Shown: one piece after another, positions 28,841 through 37,405 of the stretch
Layout: the number at the start of each line of letters is the position of its first letter
How positions within the stretch are numbered: position 1 is the stretch's first letter
DNA from: JANQGH01 sp039177555
Lineage (GTDB): Bacteria; Pseudomonadota; Alphaproteobacteria; DSM-16000; Inquilinaceae
DNA length: 64,000 nucleotides
Direction of reading: 5' to 3'
NCBI GenBank assembly: GCA_039177555.1
Contig: JBCDFV010000004.1
Span: 62,001 to 126,000 of the forward strand
The notes under the pieces: generated by a model
Told to the model about the DNA's origin: nothing
Databases searched by the model: none
What the model saw: only the letters and a program-made list of their open reading frames with translations
Translations under genes and position numbers: made by a program

Positions 28841-31726
28841 CTATCCGGTGGCGGCTTTGCGCTTGGCGGGCCGTACCGGCTTGGGCGGCTTGGCGGCCGG
28901 CGCGCAATCCGGGTCGGTCAATGCGGTCAAGAGCGCCTTTCGGATCGTGTTCAGCTTGCCCTCATGGGTCACCTTCAGGCCGAAGACATCCTTCACATAG
29001 AACACATCGACGACACGTTCGCCGAAGGTTGAGATCTTTGCCGTGGTGATCTGAAGGTTAAGGCCATAGAGCGCACGGGTGACGTCGTGCAACAGGCCGG
29101 GCCGGTCGCGGCCGTTGACCTCGATGATCGTCTGCGTGCTGTTGGCCTCGTTGTCGATCAGCACGCGGGGCTGAACCTTGAAGACCCGGGTCCTGCTGGG
29201 CAGCATCGGGCGGCGCTTGGCGATTTCGGTCTTCGGCCGCATGTCGCCGCTGAGGCTGCGCTCGATCGCGCTGGACAGCCGGGCCAGCTTGTCCGCCGCC
29301 TGAAACGGGCCGCCCTCGGCGTCCTGGATGATGAAGATGTCCAGCGCCGAACCGTCGGTCAGGGTGAAGATGCGCGCCTCGACGATGCTGGCCCCGACGA
29401 CCGACAGGGCCCCGGCCAACCGGCTGAACAGGCCGGGATGGTCGGCCGTGTGAATGGTGACTTCCGTAACCCCCCGGCCGCGATCGATGCGCGTTTCGAT
29501 GGTCAGTGCCTGCCCGGTTTTTGCCGCCGTGCGCAACAGCCTTGCGTGGCGGGCGTGGGCCTCGGTTTCCTGCTGCAGCCAATAGGGCGCATAGCCCTTG
29601 CTGAGGAAGGCGTCGACATCCTCCGCCGGCCAGTCGGGCAAGAGATCGCGCACCGCGTCCTTCGCCAGATTGATCCGGGCCTCGCGCCCCTTTTCCTCAT
29701 GGGCGCCGATAAGAATGTCGCGGGCGCGGTGGAACAGTTGGCCCAGCAGCGTCGCCTTCCAGCCGTTCCAGCGACCGGGCCCGACGGCACTGATGTCGGC
29801 GGTCGTGAGCACGAGCAAAAGCCGCAACCGTTCGGCGGACTCCATGCGCCCGGCGAAATCGGCGATGGCTTCCTCATCATCGATGTCGCGCTTCAGCGCC
29901 ACATTGCTCATCAGCAGGTGCCAGCGGACCAGCCATTCCGCCGTTTCCGTCTCCTCGTCGCTGAGGCCCAGCCGCCGCCCCAGCTTGCCGGCGATGCGCG
30001 CGCCAAGGATGGAATGATCGCCGCCCCGTCCCTTGGCGATGTCGTGGCAGAACATGGCGACATAAAGCGCCCGGCGGCTTTCGATCTTGGCGATCACCCG
30101 GCTTGCCAACGGCCATTGCTCCGCCCCGTCGCCGCCCTCAAGCCCGTTCAGAATGCCGATCGCGAACAGCGTGTGCTCGTCGACCGTGAAGACGTGGTAC
30201 ATGTCGTGCTGCATCTGCGCCACGACCCGCCCCCATTCGGGGATGAACTTGCCCAGCACGCCGGCCTCGTTCATCCGGCGAAGAACGCGTTCGGTCCCCT
30301 TCTCGCCGATCAGGATCTCAAGGAAGGCGGCGTTCGCGTCCGGGTCCTTGCGCAGCTTTGGCCCGATCAGGCGCAGCGAGCGCGTCACCAGCTTCAGGGC
30401 GTTGGGGTGAAAGCTGATGTCGTGGATTTGCGAGACGCGAAACAGCCGGATGATGTCGACCGGGTTCTCGCGGAACTGCTTGTCGTCGGCGACGTTGAGG
30501 CGACCGCCATCGATGATGAAGCCGTCAAGCTCCTGCCTGTCGCCCTTGCTGCCGAACAGGCGGGCCCGCAACGAACGGCCTTGGGGGCGGTGGCGGCTTT
30601 CCGCCTCCAGTGCGGCGCAGAAGATGCGGGTCAGGTCGCCGACATCCTTGGCGATCAGGAAATAGTGCTTCATGAACCGTTCGACGCCGGATGTGCCGGC
30701 GTGATCGGTGTAGCCCATGCGCCGGCCGACCTCGGTCTGCAGGTCGAAGGTCAGCCGGTCCTCCGCGCGGCCGGTCAGATAATGCAGGTGACAGCGCAGG
30801 GTTCTAAGGAAGGTCTGGTCCTTGATGAACAGGTCCGCTTCCTCGCGTGTCAGCATGCCGACATTGACCAGCCCGTCGGCGTCGTCGACCTGATGCAGGT
30901 ACTTGCCGATCCAAAACAGCGTCTGCAGGTCGCGCAGGCCGCCCTTGCCCTCCTTGATGTTGGGCTCAAGCGCGTAGCGGCTGTCGCCGAGGCGCCGGTG
31001 GCGTTCGTCCCGTTCGGCCAGCTTGGCCTGGACGAACTCAAGCCCGGTTCCCGCCAGCACCTCCTTCGCGAAGCGCTGGGTGAACTCGTCGTATAGCGAG
31101 CGTTCGCCCCACAGGGGCCGCGATTCCAACAACGACGTGCGGATTGTCGTGTCGCCCTTGGCGCTGCGCAGGTTTTCCGCCACGGTGCGCACCGCGTGAC
31201 CGACCTTCAGGCCCAAATCCCACATCAGCAGCAGCATGGCCTCGACCACCTGCTCCACCCTCGGCGCGCGCTTGTACGGCAGTAGGAACAGAAGGTCGAT
31301 GTCAGAGCCCGGTGCCAGTTCGCCGCGACCGTAGCCGCCGATGGCGACGATGACGAACCGTTCCGCCATCGTTGGGTTGGGGGCCGGGAACAGCTGGTTG
31401 CCGACGGCGTCGGCCAGGCCGCGGATCAGCCGGTCCATCAGGTAGGCTTGCTCGGCAACGCAGGCGTCGCCGCCGACGAAATCCTCCAAAAAGCGCCGTC
31501 GGATCTCGTTGCGGCCGTGATCGAGGACTATCCGGGCCGCCTTTAGAAGGGCGGCGCGCTGGTCGGTGCCATCGTTCTCGGCCTGATCAAGTGCCGCGTC
31601 CAACGCCGCGGCGAAGGCCTGTTCGTCAATCAGACCCTTCGGGTCCGCAATGCCCGTGCCCAGTGGCGCGCCGACCATCTCGGCACTGTCCCGTGTTCCG
31701 TTTGCGGGTTTGAGGAGATCAAGCAT
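28841..31726 (-). CDS. glnD: Bifunctional PII uridylyltransferase/uridylyl-removing enzyme
   Basis: A 961-residue nitrogen sensor that uridylylates PII proteins when glutamine is low and removes UMP when it is high. The nucleotidyltransferase motif GGYGRGELAPGSDIDLLF is at residues 130-147. An HD domain is seen at MFCHDIAKGRGGDHS. Two C-terminal ACT domains bind glutamine (HTADHPGLFSRLAGAL and NGRDRPGLLHDVTRALYG). Length and architecture match the family. It lies upstream of murJ and 43 bases after the small mutS-linked gene. Confidence 0.98.
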   Translation of the reverse strand: MLDLLKPANGTRDSAEMVGAPLGTGIADPKGLIDEQAFAAALDAALDQAENDGTDQRAALLKAARIVLDHGRNEIRRRFLEDFVGGDACVAEQAYLMDRLIRGLADAVGNQLFPAPNPTMAERFVIVAIGGYGRGELAPGSDIDLLFLLPYKRAPRVEQVVEAMLLLMWDLGLKVGHAVRTVAENLRSAKGDTTIRTSLLESRPLWGERSLYDEFTQRFAKEVLAGTGLEFVQAKLAERDERHRRLGDSRYALEPNIKEGKGGLRDLQTLFWIGKYLHQVDDADGLVNVGMLTREEADLFIKDQTFLRTLRCHLHYLTGRAEDRLTFDLQTEVGRRMGYTDHAGTSGVERFMKHYFLIAKDVGDLTRIFCAALEAESRHRPQGRSLRARLFGSKGDRQELDGFIIDGGRLNVADDKQFRENPVDIIRLFRVSQIHDISFHPNALKLVTRSLRLIGPKLRKDPDANAAFLEILIGEKGTERVLRRMNEAGVLGKFIPEWGRVVAQMQHDMYHVFTVDEHTLFAIGILNGLEGGDGAEQWPLASRVIAKIESRRALYVAMFCHDIAKGRGGDHSILGARIAGKLGRRLGLSDEETETAEWLVRWHLLMSNVALKRDIDDEEAIADFAGRMESAERLRLLLVLTTADISAVGPGRWNGWKATLLGQLFHRARDILIGAHEEKGREARINLAKDAVRDLLPDWPAEDVDAFLSKGYAPYWLQQETEAHARHARLLRTAAKTGQALTIETRIDRGRGVTEVTIHTADHPGLFSRLAGALSVVGASIVEARIFTLTDGSALDIFIIQDAEGGPFQAADKLARLSSAIERSLSGDMRPKTEIAKRRPMLPSRTRVFKVQPRVLIDNEANSTQTIIEVNGRDRPGLLHDVTRALYGLNLQITTAKISTFGERVVDVFYVKDVFGLKVTHEGKLNTIRKALLTALTDPDCAPAAKPPKPVRPAKRKAATG

Positions 31727-31769
31727 CGGCGTCAGATTGTGGCGCGGCCGCCGGTTCTCAAGGCGAACA

Positions 31770-32048
31770 TCAGGGGCCGTTTCCCGCCGGACGCGCCTGG
31801 TTTTCCAGATGCCGTAGCAGGCCAGCCAACACAGGCGCCAGATCGTCTTTGGTCACGGGCTGGGGGCGATCGCGCGACGCCAAGACGGCCAGCCGATTGG
31901 CGATTGCCTCCAACAGCGATTCCGATCGATCGAGACGGCTTCTCAAAAGCGCGATCTCGCTGGCCATGCGCTCCATGGTTTCGGCCAGAAGGCGCAACTC
32001 CTCACGCTCGGTCGCCATCGATCTGTCGACGGGCTCGGGCGCGGTCAT
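31770..32048 (-). CDS. Small coiled-coil protein coupled to mutS
   Basis: A 92-residue protein I do not recognise. It is predicted to be largely helical, with heptad-like Leu/Met spacing across residues 15-55 (LRLLAETMERMASEIALLRSRL) and no membrane segment. Its start overlaps the mutS stop by 4 bases (ATGA), and codon usage resembles the neighbours, so it is probably real. A role linked to MutS is possible but not supported beyond coupling. Confidence 0.6.
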   Translation of the reverse strand: MTAPEPVDRSMATEREELRLLAETMERMASEIALLRSRLDRSESLLEAIANRLAVLASRDRPQPVTKDDLAPVLAGLLRHLENQARPAGNGP

Positions 32049-34714
32049 GATCCCTCCTGCAAGGCGCGCTTCAGCGCGTAAAGGTACTCCAGCGCCGCCC
32101 GTGGTGTCATCTCGTCCGGGTTCAGGCTTTCCAAGAGGGTATCCACCTCGCTCGGTTGGGCGGCTGGCGGTGGCGCGCTTGGTGGCGGCACGGCGAACAA
32201 GGGCAAATCGTCGGCCAGGCCCGTCAACTTGGAGCCTTGTTCGCCCTGCTCAAGCGCGTTCAGCACCTGTTCGGCCCGCCCGACCACCGGCGGCGGCAGT
32301 CCGGCCAGTTTTGCCACGTGAATGCCGTAGGACCGATCGGCGGCGCCGGGGCCGACCTCATGCAGGAACACGATGTCGCCCTGCCATTCCTTCGCCCGCA
32401 TGGTGTGGCGCGACAGGTTCTCCAGCTTGGCGCCCAAAGCCGTCAGTTCATGATAATGCGTGGCGAACAGGGCGCGGCAGCCGATGGTTTCGTGCAGATG
32501 CTCGACCGTGGCCCAGGCGATCGACAGGCCGTCGAAGGTCGCGGTGCCCCGGCCGATCTCGTCCAGGATCACCAGGCTCCGCGGTGTCGCCTGGTTCAGA
32601 ATGGCGGCGGTCTCGACCATTTCGACCATGAAGGTGGACCGGCCGCGCGCCAGATCGTCTGACGCGCCCACCCGGCTGAACAGGCGATCGACGATGCCGA
32701 TCCGCGCGCTGTCCGCCGGCACGTAGGCGCCCATCTGGGCCAGAATGGCGATCAAGGCGTTTTGGCGCAAGAAGGTCGACTTACCCGCCATGTTCGGCCC
32801 GGTCAGCAGCCACAGACGCTGACTGCCGCCGAGATCGCAATCATTGGCGACGAACCGCGTCTGATCTTGCGCCATCAAGGCGGCCTCGACGACCGGATGG
32901 CGGCCGCCCTTGACGTCGAACGAGGTGTCGTCGGTCAGGGTCGGCCGTACCCAGCCGCTGTCGGACGCCAGCCTTGCATGGCTGGCCACGACATCGAGCG
33001 CCGCCAAAGCCGCGGCGGCGGTCGCCAACGGCTCCGCAGCGGCGATGACATCGGCGACCAGCGCGTCGAACACGGCCATTTCGGTGGCCAGGGCCTTGTC
33101 CGCCGCCTCGCCGATGGCGCGTTCCAGCTCCGTGAGCTCGACCGTCGTGAAGCGCGCGGCGCTGCCCAGGGTCTGGCGGTGGATAAAGGTCTCCGCCTGC
33201 TCCGGCGTGGTCAGCTTTCCGGCGTGGGTCGGCGTGACGTCGATGTGATAGCCGATGACGTTGTTGTGCTTGATCTTCAAACCGCTGACCCCCGTGGCGT
33301 CGGCATACTTGGTCTGCAGGCCGGCGATCAGCTTGCGGCTGTCGTCGCGCAGGGTGCGCAGATCGTCCAACGTTGCGTCGTAGCCGGCGGCGACAAATCC
33401 GCCGTCGCGGGCAAGCGCTGGGGGTTCGTCCACCAGGGCGGCGGCGAGCGTCGTCGCCAGGCTGTCCTCACCCTTCAGATCCCGCGACGCCGCGATCAGG
33501 AGATCGGGCAGCCCCTGCTTGTCCTGTTCGCCAATCCGCTGACGCAGGGATTGTGCCGCCGCCAGCCCGTCGCGAATTGCCGCGAGGTCACGCGGGCCGC
33601 CGCGCCCGAGGCTCAATCGGCTAAGGGCCCTTTCGATATCGGGGCTGCGTCTCAGCGCCGCGCGCAGATCCTCAAGCAGCCGCGCGTCGCCGATCAGATA
33701 TTGGGTGGCGTCAAGGCGCCGGTCGATCGCCTCGCGATCCGTCAACGGCGATGTCAGGTGCGTGTTCAGCAGCCGGGCGCCTGCCCCTGTCAAGGTCAGG
33801 TCGATGACGCTAAGAAGACTGCCCTTTCGGTCGCCCGACAGGGTGCGCATCAGTTCCAGATTGCGCCTTGTCGCGGCGTCGATTTCCAGGCTGCTGCCGC
33901 CGCTGCGATGGCGGGGCGGCGAGAGCCGGGGGAAGCGGCCCTTCTGGGTCAGGTCGATATAGTCAATCAGGGCGCCGGCCGCCGCGATTTCGGGCCGGCC
34001 GAAGCTGCCAAAGGCATCCAGCGAGGCCACGCCGTAGAGCGTGAGCAGCCGATGCCGCGCATTTTCGCTGTCGAACCGGCTGTTGGGCTGAACGGACAGG
34101 CGCGATGACCAATCGGCGGTCGCGTTGGCAATTGCCGCCTGATCGGCCAGCCGGTCGGGCAACAGCACCTCGCCGGGGTCGATGCGGGCCAGGACAGCGC
34201 CCAGATGTTCCGGTTCAACGGTTTCGGTCGTTAGCACGCCGGTGGTGATGTCGACGACCGCCAGCCCCAGCGCGCCGCCGGCGTCCGCCAGGGCGACCAG
34301 GAAGTTGTTGGACCGCGCCTCCAACAGCGTGTCTTCCGTGATCGTGCCGGGCGTGATGACGCGGATGACGTCCCGCCTCACCAGGGTCTTGCCGGACCGC
34401 TTCTTGGCCTCGGCCGGCGTTTCCATCTGTTCGCAGATGGCGACCTTGAAGCCCTGCCGGATCAGCCTGGCGAGATAGGCCTCGTGCGCGTGGGCGGGCA
34501 CGCCGGCCATCGGCACATCCTCGCCGTCATGCTGACCCCGCTTGGTCAGCGTGATGTCCAGCGCCTCGGCGGCCTTGATCGCGTCGTCGAAGAACAGCTC
34601 GTAGAAATCCCCCATGCGGAAGAAGATCAGGCAATCCGGATGGGCCTCTTTGGCCTGCCAGAACTGCCCCATCATGGGGGTCTTTCCGCGGGGTCGGGTG
34701 CTGCTGCCGGGCAC
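32045..34714 (-). CDS. mutS: DNA mismatch repair protein MutS
   Basis: About 889 residues if it begins at the GTG at 34714 (MPGSSTRPRGKTPMM), which has GGAAGAAG upstream. An ATG at 34675 is the alternative. The mismatch-recognition Phe motif is present in IFFRMGDFYELFFDDA. The ATPase has Walker A GPNMAGKSTFLRQ and the Walker B region SLVILDEIGRGTATFDG, with the FATHYHELTAL motif after it. MutS recognises mismatches and recruits MutL. The upstream extension of the frame is unconserved. Confidence 0.97.
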   Translation of the reverse strand: MPGSSTRPRGKTPMMGQFWQAKEAHPDCLIFFRMGDFYELFFDDAIKAAEALDITLTKRGQHDGEDVPMAGVPAHAHEAYLARLIRQGFKVAICEQMETPAEAKKRSGKTLVRRDVIRVITPGTITEDTLLEARSNNFLVALADAGGALGLAVVDITTGVLTTETVEPEHLGAVLARIDPGEVLLPDRLADQAAIANATADWSSRLSVQPNSRFDSENARHRLLTLYGVASLDAFGSFGRPEIAAAGALIDYIDLTQKGRFPRLSPPRHRSGGSSLEIDAATRRNLELMRTLSGDRKGSLLSVIDLTLTGAGARLLNTHLTSPLTDREAIDRRLDATQYLIGDARLLEDLRAALRRSPDIERALSRLSLGRGGPRDLAAIRDGLAAAQSLRQRIGEQDKQGLPDLLIAASRDLKGEDSLATTLAAALVDEPPALARDGGFVAAGYDATLDDLRTLRDDSRKLIAGLQTKYADATGVSGLKIKHNNVIGYHIDVTPTHAGKLTTPEQAETFIHRQTLGSAARFTTVELTELERAIGEAADKALATEMAVFDALVADVIAAAEPLATAAAALAALDVVASHARLASDSGWVRPTLTDDTSFDVKGGRHPVVEAALMAQDQTRFVANDCDLGGSQRLWLLTGPNMAGKSTFLRQNALIAILAQMGAYVPADSARIGIVDRLFSRVGASDDLARGRSTFMVEMVETAAILNQATPRSLVILDEIGRGTATFDGLSIAWATVEHLHETIGCRALFATHYHELTALGAKLENLSRHTMRAKEWQGDIVFLHEVGPGAADRSYGIHVAKLAGLPPPVVGRAEQVLNALEQGEQGSKLTGLADDLPLFAVPPPSAPPPAAQPSEVDTLLESLNPDEMTPRAALEYLYALKRALQEGS

Positions 34715-34834
34715 GGCGTGTCTTCTTCCAAGGTCCAGGGACGGCGTGCATCCTGCCCGGTTCCGTCTTGCCGCTGCCGCCGCTTTTTCGAACCCGGGAA
34801 GGTGCCTTGAACAGTGGCGGCGACTATGCAAATG

Positions 34835-34861
34835 GGGCCGCCCCCTGTCCAGGGGCGGCCC
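34835..34861 (-). terminator. Strong GC hairpin between the lipoprotein gene and mutS
   Basis: GGGCCGCCCC (34835-34844) and GGGGCGGCCC (34852-34861) form a perfect 10-bp stem with a 7-base loop. It lies 54 bases past the lipoprotein stop. On the minus strand it is followed by CATTTGC, so the U-tract is poor; it may act as a terminator or an mRNA-stabilising end. Confidence 0.5.
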
Positions 34862-34914
34862 GCTTGGTGGTGAAGAAAGTCCGGCGGCCCCGTGCCGCCC
34901 GCCAGGGGCGACGA

Positions 34915-35151
34915 TCAGCAGCCGTCAGGGTCGAGGTTGATGTCCTCGCAATCGGTCAGGGCACCGGCCGCGGCACCGGCGGCGCCGCCGACCAAAGCGC
35001 CCGTGATCGGGTTGCCGCCGAAAATCGCGGCACCCCCGGCACCCGCGCCGGCGCCAATCGCACCGCCGCTCAGCGCCCGCTCACCAACCGTGTTGCCGCA
35101 CGCTGCTAGGAACAGGGTTGCGGCGCCGACCAAAAACACCTTCTTCATCAT
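34915..35151 (-). CDS. Glycine-zipper lipoprotein
   Basis: A 78-residue secreted lipoprotein. The signal peptide MMKKVFLVGAATLFLAAC ends in a lipobox (LAAC). The mature part is dominated by glycine-zipper repeats (GGAIGAGAGAGGAAIFGGNP and GALVGGAAGAAAGAL), then a short acidic tail with two Cys. AGGAG lies 7 bases before the ATG at 35151. Such proteins localise to the outer membrane; the function is unknown, and some relatives (OmpA-like or SlyB-like) influence envelope stress. Confidence 0.85.
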   Translation of the reverse strand: MMKKVFLVGAATLFLAACGNTVGERALSGGAIGAGAGAGGAAIFGGNPITGALVGGAAGAAAGALTDCEDINLDPDGC

Positions 35152-35255
35152 TGCCAATCTCCTTTCGTGAGCAGCGGCACCCCAGCGTTAACAGGGGCCG
35201 TGAACATGGATCTTCAGCATGAACCATGCCTGTAAACAACACGCACAACCGCGTA

Positions 35256-35423
35256 TTATTCCAATCCAATATCGCGACGCAGGTGCGGCGTCAGAAAGGC
35301 AATTCGATGGCCGTGATGCGCCTTGTTACGGCGCCCTCGGCCATCCCTTCGGCGGGCGAGCCATTGGGTAAGAACCGCCCATGGCCACGCCCGAATGTCG
35401 AGCGCAGTGAACATCGTACTCAT
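35256..35423 (-). CDS. DUF1127-like small protein
   Basis: A 55-residue protein ending LTPHLRRDIGLE. The C-terminal HLRRDIGL resembles the LRDIGL end of DUF1127 proteins, small arginine-rich proteins linked in some Alphaproteobacteria to phosphate or RNA metabolism. The centre is basic (ARRRDGRGRRNKAHHGH). An ATG at 35414 is an alternative start with AGGATGAG upstream. It is short and the N-terminal half is atypical, so I am not certain it is coding. Confidence 0.5.
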   Translation of the reverse strand: MSTMFTALDIRAWPWAVLTQWLARRRDGRGRRNKAHHGHRIAFLTPHLRRDIGLE

Positions 35424-35519
35424 CCTGGTTGGTTTTCGGGCTGCCGCCTTCATTGCGCGGGCGCGCGGATCAAGGCGACACGCTGCCGGCCGGAGCGATC
35501 GACAGCGGGATCGTAATTA

Positions 35520-35550
35520 ATCCGATCTAGGATGTATTACAAGATCGGAT
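35520..35550. repeat. Inverted repeat between rfbA and the small DUF1127-like gene
   Basis: A 9-bp perfect inverted repeat ATCCGATCT-N13-AGATCGGAT in an AT-rich spacer, about 80 bases after the rfbA stop. It could be a weak terminator for rfbA on the minus strand or an operator for the small gene. The rest of 35424-35630 shows nothing recognisable. Confidence 0.4.
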
Positions 35551-35630
35551 ATCCAGTGATCGATTAAAGGGCGTCGGATAGTTCGAAGGTGTGTCGCCCT
35601 TGCAACACTGCCGGCGAGAGCGGGCCGCGA

Positions 35631-36503
35631 CTAGCCGGCCGTTTCGGCCAGTCTCAGGATGTACTGGCCGTAGGTGGTCTTCGCCAGCGGCTTGGCGAGA
35701 TCTGCCAGTTGACGGGCGTCGATGAACCCTTGCGCGAACGCGATTTCTTCCAAACAGGCGATCTGCAGCCCTTGACGGTGCTGAACCGTGCGCACGAATT
35801 CCGACGCCTCCAGCAGCGAGTCGTGGGTACCGGTGTCCAGCCAGGCATAGCCCCGGCCAAGCTGCTCCACGGTCAGAGCCCCGCGCTCCAAATCGGCCCG
35901 GTTGACGTCGGTGATTTCCAATTCGCCGCGTGCGGACGGTGTCAGGCCGGCGGCGATCGACGACGCATCGCCGTCATAGGCGTAAAGCCCGGTCACCGCC
36001 CAGTTCGATTTTGGGACGCTCGGCTTCTCCTCGATCGACAGGGCGCGCCGCCCTTCGTCGATTTCGACGACGCCATACCGTTGCGGGTCGTTGACTTCAT
36101 AGGCAAAGATCAGCCCGCCGTCGGTCAGACTGCTGGCGCGCCTCAGCGCTTCTGTGAGGCCGTGACCGAAAAAAACATTATCGCCCAGGACCAGCATCAG
36201 GGGCTGGCCGGCGAGAAACTCGGCCCCGAGGATCAGGGCCTCCGCAATACCGCGCGGCTCATGTTGAACACAATAAGAAAACGACAGGCCCCACTGCTGC
36301 CCATCGCCCAGCAAGTGCTTCAGGTTCGGCAAGTCCTGTTTGCGACCGATGATCAGGATTTCGCGAATGTCCGCCAGCATCAGCACGGACAGCGGATAGT
36401 AGATCATCGGCTTGTCGTAGACCGGCAGCAGTTGCTTGTTGACCGCCAGCGTGGCCGGAAACAGGCGGCTGCCGGTACCGCCGGCCAGGACAATGCCCTT
36501 CAT
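35631..36503 (-). CDS. rfbA: Glucose-1-phosphate thymidylyltransferase
   Basis: A 290-residue RmlA that makes dTDP-glucose from glucose-1-phosphate and dTTP. The N-terminal nucleotide loop LAGGTGSRLFPATLAVNKQLLPVYDKPMIYYPL and the later VLGDNVFFGHGL and YAWLDTGTHDSLLEAS blocks are standard. It overlaps rfbD by 4 bases and is the last gene of the rfbB-rfbD-rfbA run. No rfbC follows. Confidence 0.97.
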   Translation of the reverse strand: MKGIVLAGGTGSRLFPATLAVNKQLLPVYDKPMIYYPLSVLMLADIREILIIGRKQDLPNLKHLLGDGQQWGLSFSYCVQHEPRGIAEALILGAEFLAGQPLMLVLGDNVFFGHGLTEALRRASSLTDGGLIFAYEVNDPQRYGVVEIDEGRRALSIEEKPSVPKSNWAVTGLYAYDGDASSIAAGLTPSARGELEITDVNRADLERGALTVEQLGRGYAWLDTGTHDSLLEASEFVRTVQHRQGLQIACLEEIAFAQGFIDARQLADLAKPLAKTTYGQYILRLAETAG

Positions 36504-37405
36504 GGTGAGGTCTCTCTCAGATCATCAATGATTGCGGCGACAATTGGCGGCAGGGCCGATCGCCAGGCGATGGGCGGAATGCCCAGCGCGCTGGCCGCCC
36601 GTGCACCGGCAAGGCGGCTATTGGCGGGCCGCCGGGCCGGCGTCGGCCATTGCGTGGTCGGGATGGCCGTCAACTCAGGCCGCGGCCAATCAGGCGCAAC
36701 GCTTTCCGCCGCCTCGAATACAGCCGTTGCCAACCCGTGCCAGCTCACCGGCTCGTCGCCCGACACGTGATAGGTCCCGTAGGGCGCACGGGTGCGGTCA
36801 TGACGCCAGCGATCGATCAGCGTGACGACAGCGGCGGCCAGGCCGGGTGTCGGTGCCGGCGTGCCGATCTGGTCGTCGACCACGCTGAGGCGGTCGTTGG
36901 TCATGGCGGCGCGCAGCATGGTGCGGACAAAGTTGGCGCGATGCGGGCCGAACACCCAGGCCGTCCGCCAAATCCAGTGATCGGCGCCACTCGTTCGGAT
37001 TGCGTCCTCGCCCGCCGCCTTGCTGGCGCCGTAGACGCCGAGGGGCGCCATGGGATCGTCCTCCGTGTAGGGACCGTCCTTGCTGCCATCGAAGACATAG
37101 TCGGTGGAGAAATGGAGCAAGGGTATCCGCGCGGACCGACAGTAGGCGGCGATCGTCGCGGGCGCCTGCGCATTCGCCGCAAAGGCGGTTTCGGGGTCGG
37201 TCTCGGCCTTGTCGACCTGGGTGTAAGCGGCGCAATTCACGACCATGGCGGGCGCGGAACGCGTCAGCAGGTCCGTCAGCGCCGTAGCATCCGTAACGTC
37301 CGCCTCGTTCCGGCCGGCCCAGACCGGCTGAAAGTCTGGGGGCCAGGCCTGATCGACTAAGGCACGGCCGATTTGCCCGTCTCGGCCCAGTACGAGAATC
37401 CGCAT
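36500..37405 (-). CDS. rfbD: dTDP-4-dehydrorhamnose reductase
   Basis: A 301-residue short-chain reductase (RmlD) catalysing the last step to dTDP-L-rhamnose. The N-terminal MRILVLGRDGQIGRAL binds NAD(P)H. NCAAYTQVDKAETDPETAFAAN, LHFSTDYVFDGSKDGPYTE and the YGASKAAGED catalytic motif are present. It directly abuts rfbB (no gap) and overlaps rfbA. Confidence 0.96.
   Translation of the reverse strand: MRILVLGRDGQIGRALVDQAWPPDFQPVWAGRNEADVTDATALTDLLTRSAPAMVVNCAAYTQVDKAETDPETAFAANAQAPATIAAYCRSARIPLLHFSTDYVFDGSKDGPYTEDDPMAPLGVYGASKAAGEDAIRTSGADHWIWRTAWVFGPHRANFVRTMLRAAMTNDRLSVVDDQIGTPAPTPGLAAAVVTLIDRWRHDRTRAPYGTYHVSGDEPVSWHGLATAVFEAAESVAPDWPRPELTAIPTTQWPTPARRPANSRLAGARAASALGIPPIAWRSALPPIVAAIIDDLRETSP

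Noticed and set aside
29087..31096. A 669-codon plus-strand open frame opposite glnD
   Set aside because: Antisense shadow; the glnD frame carries all motifs of the family.
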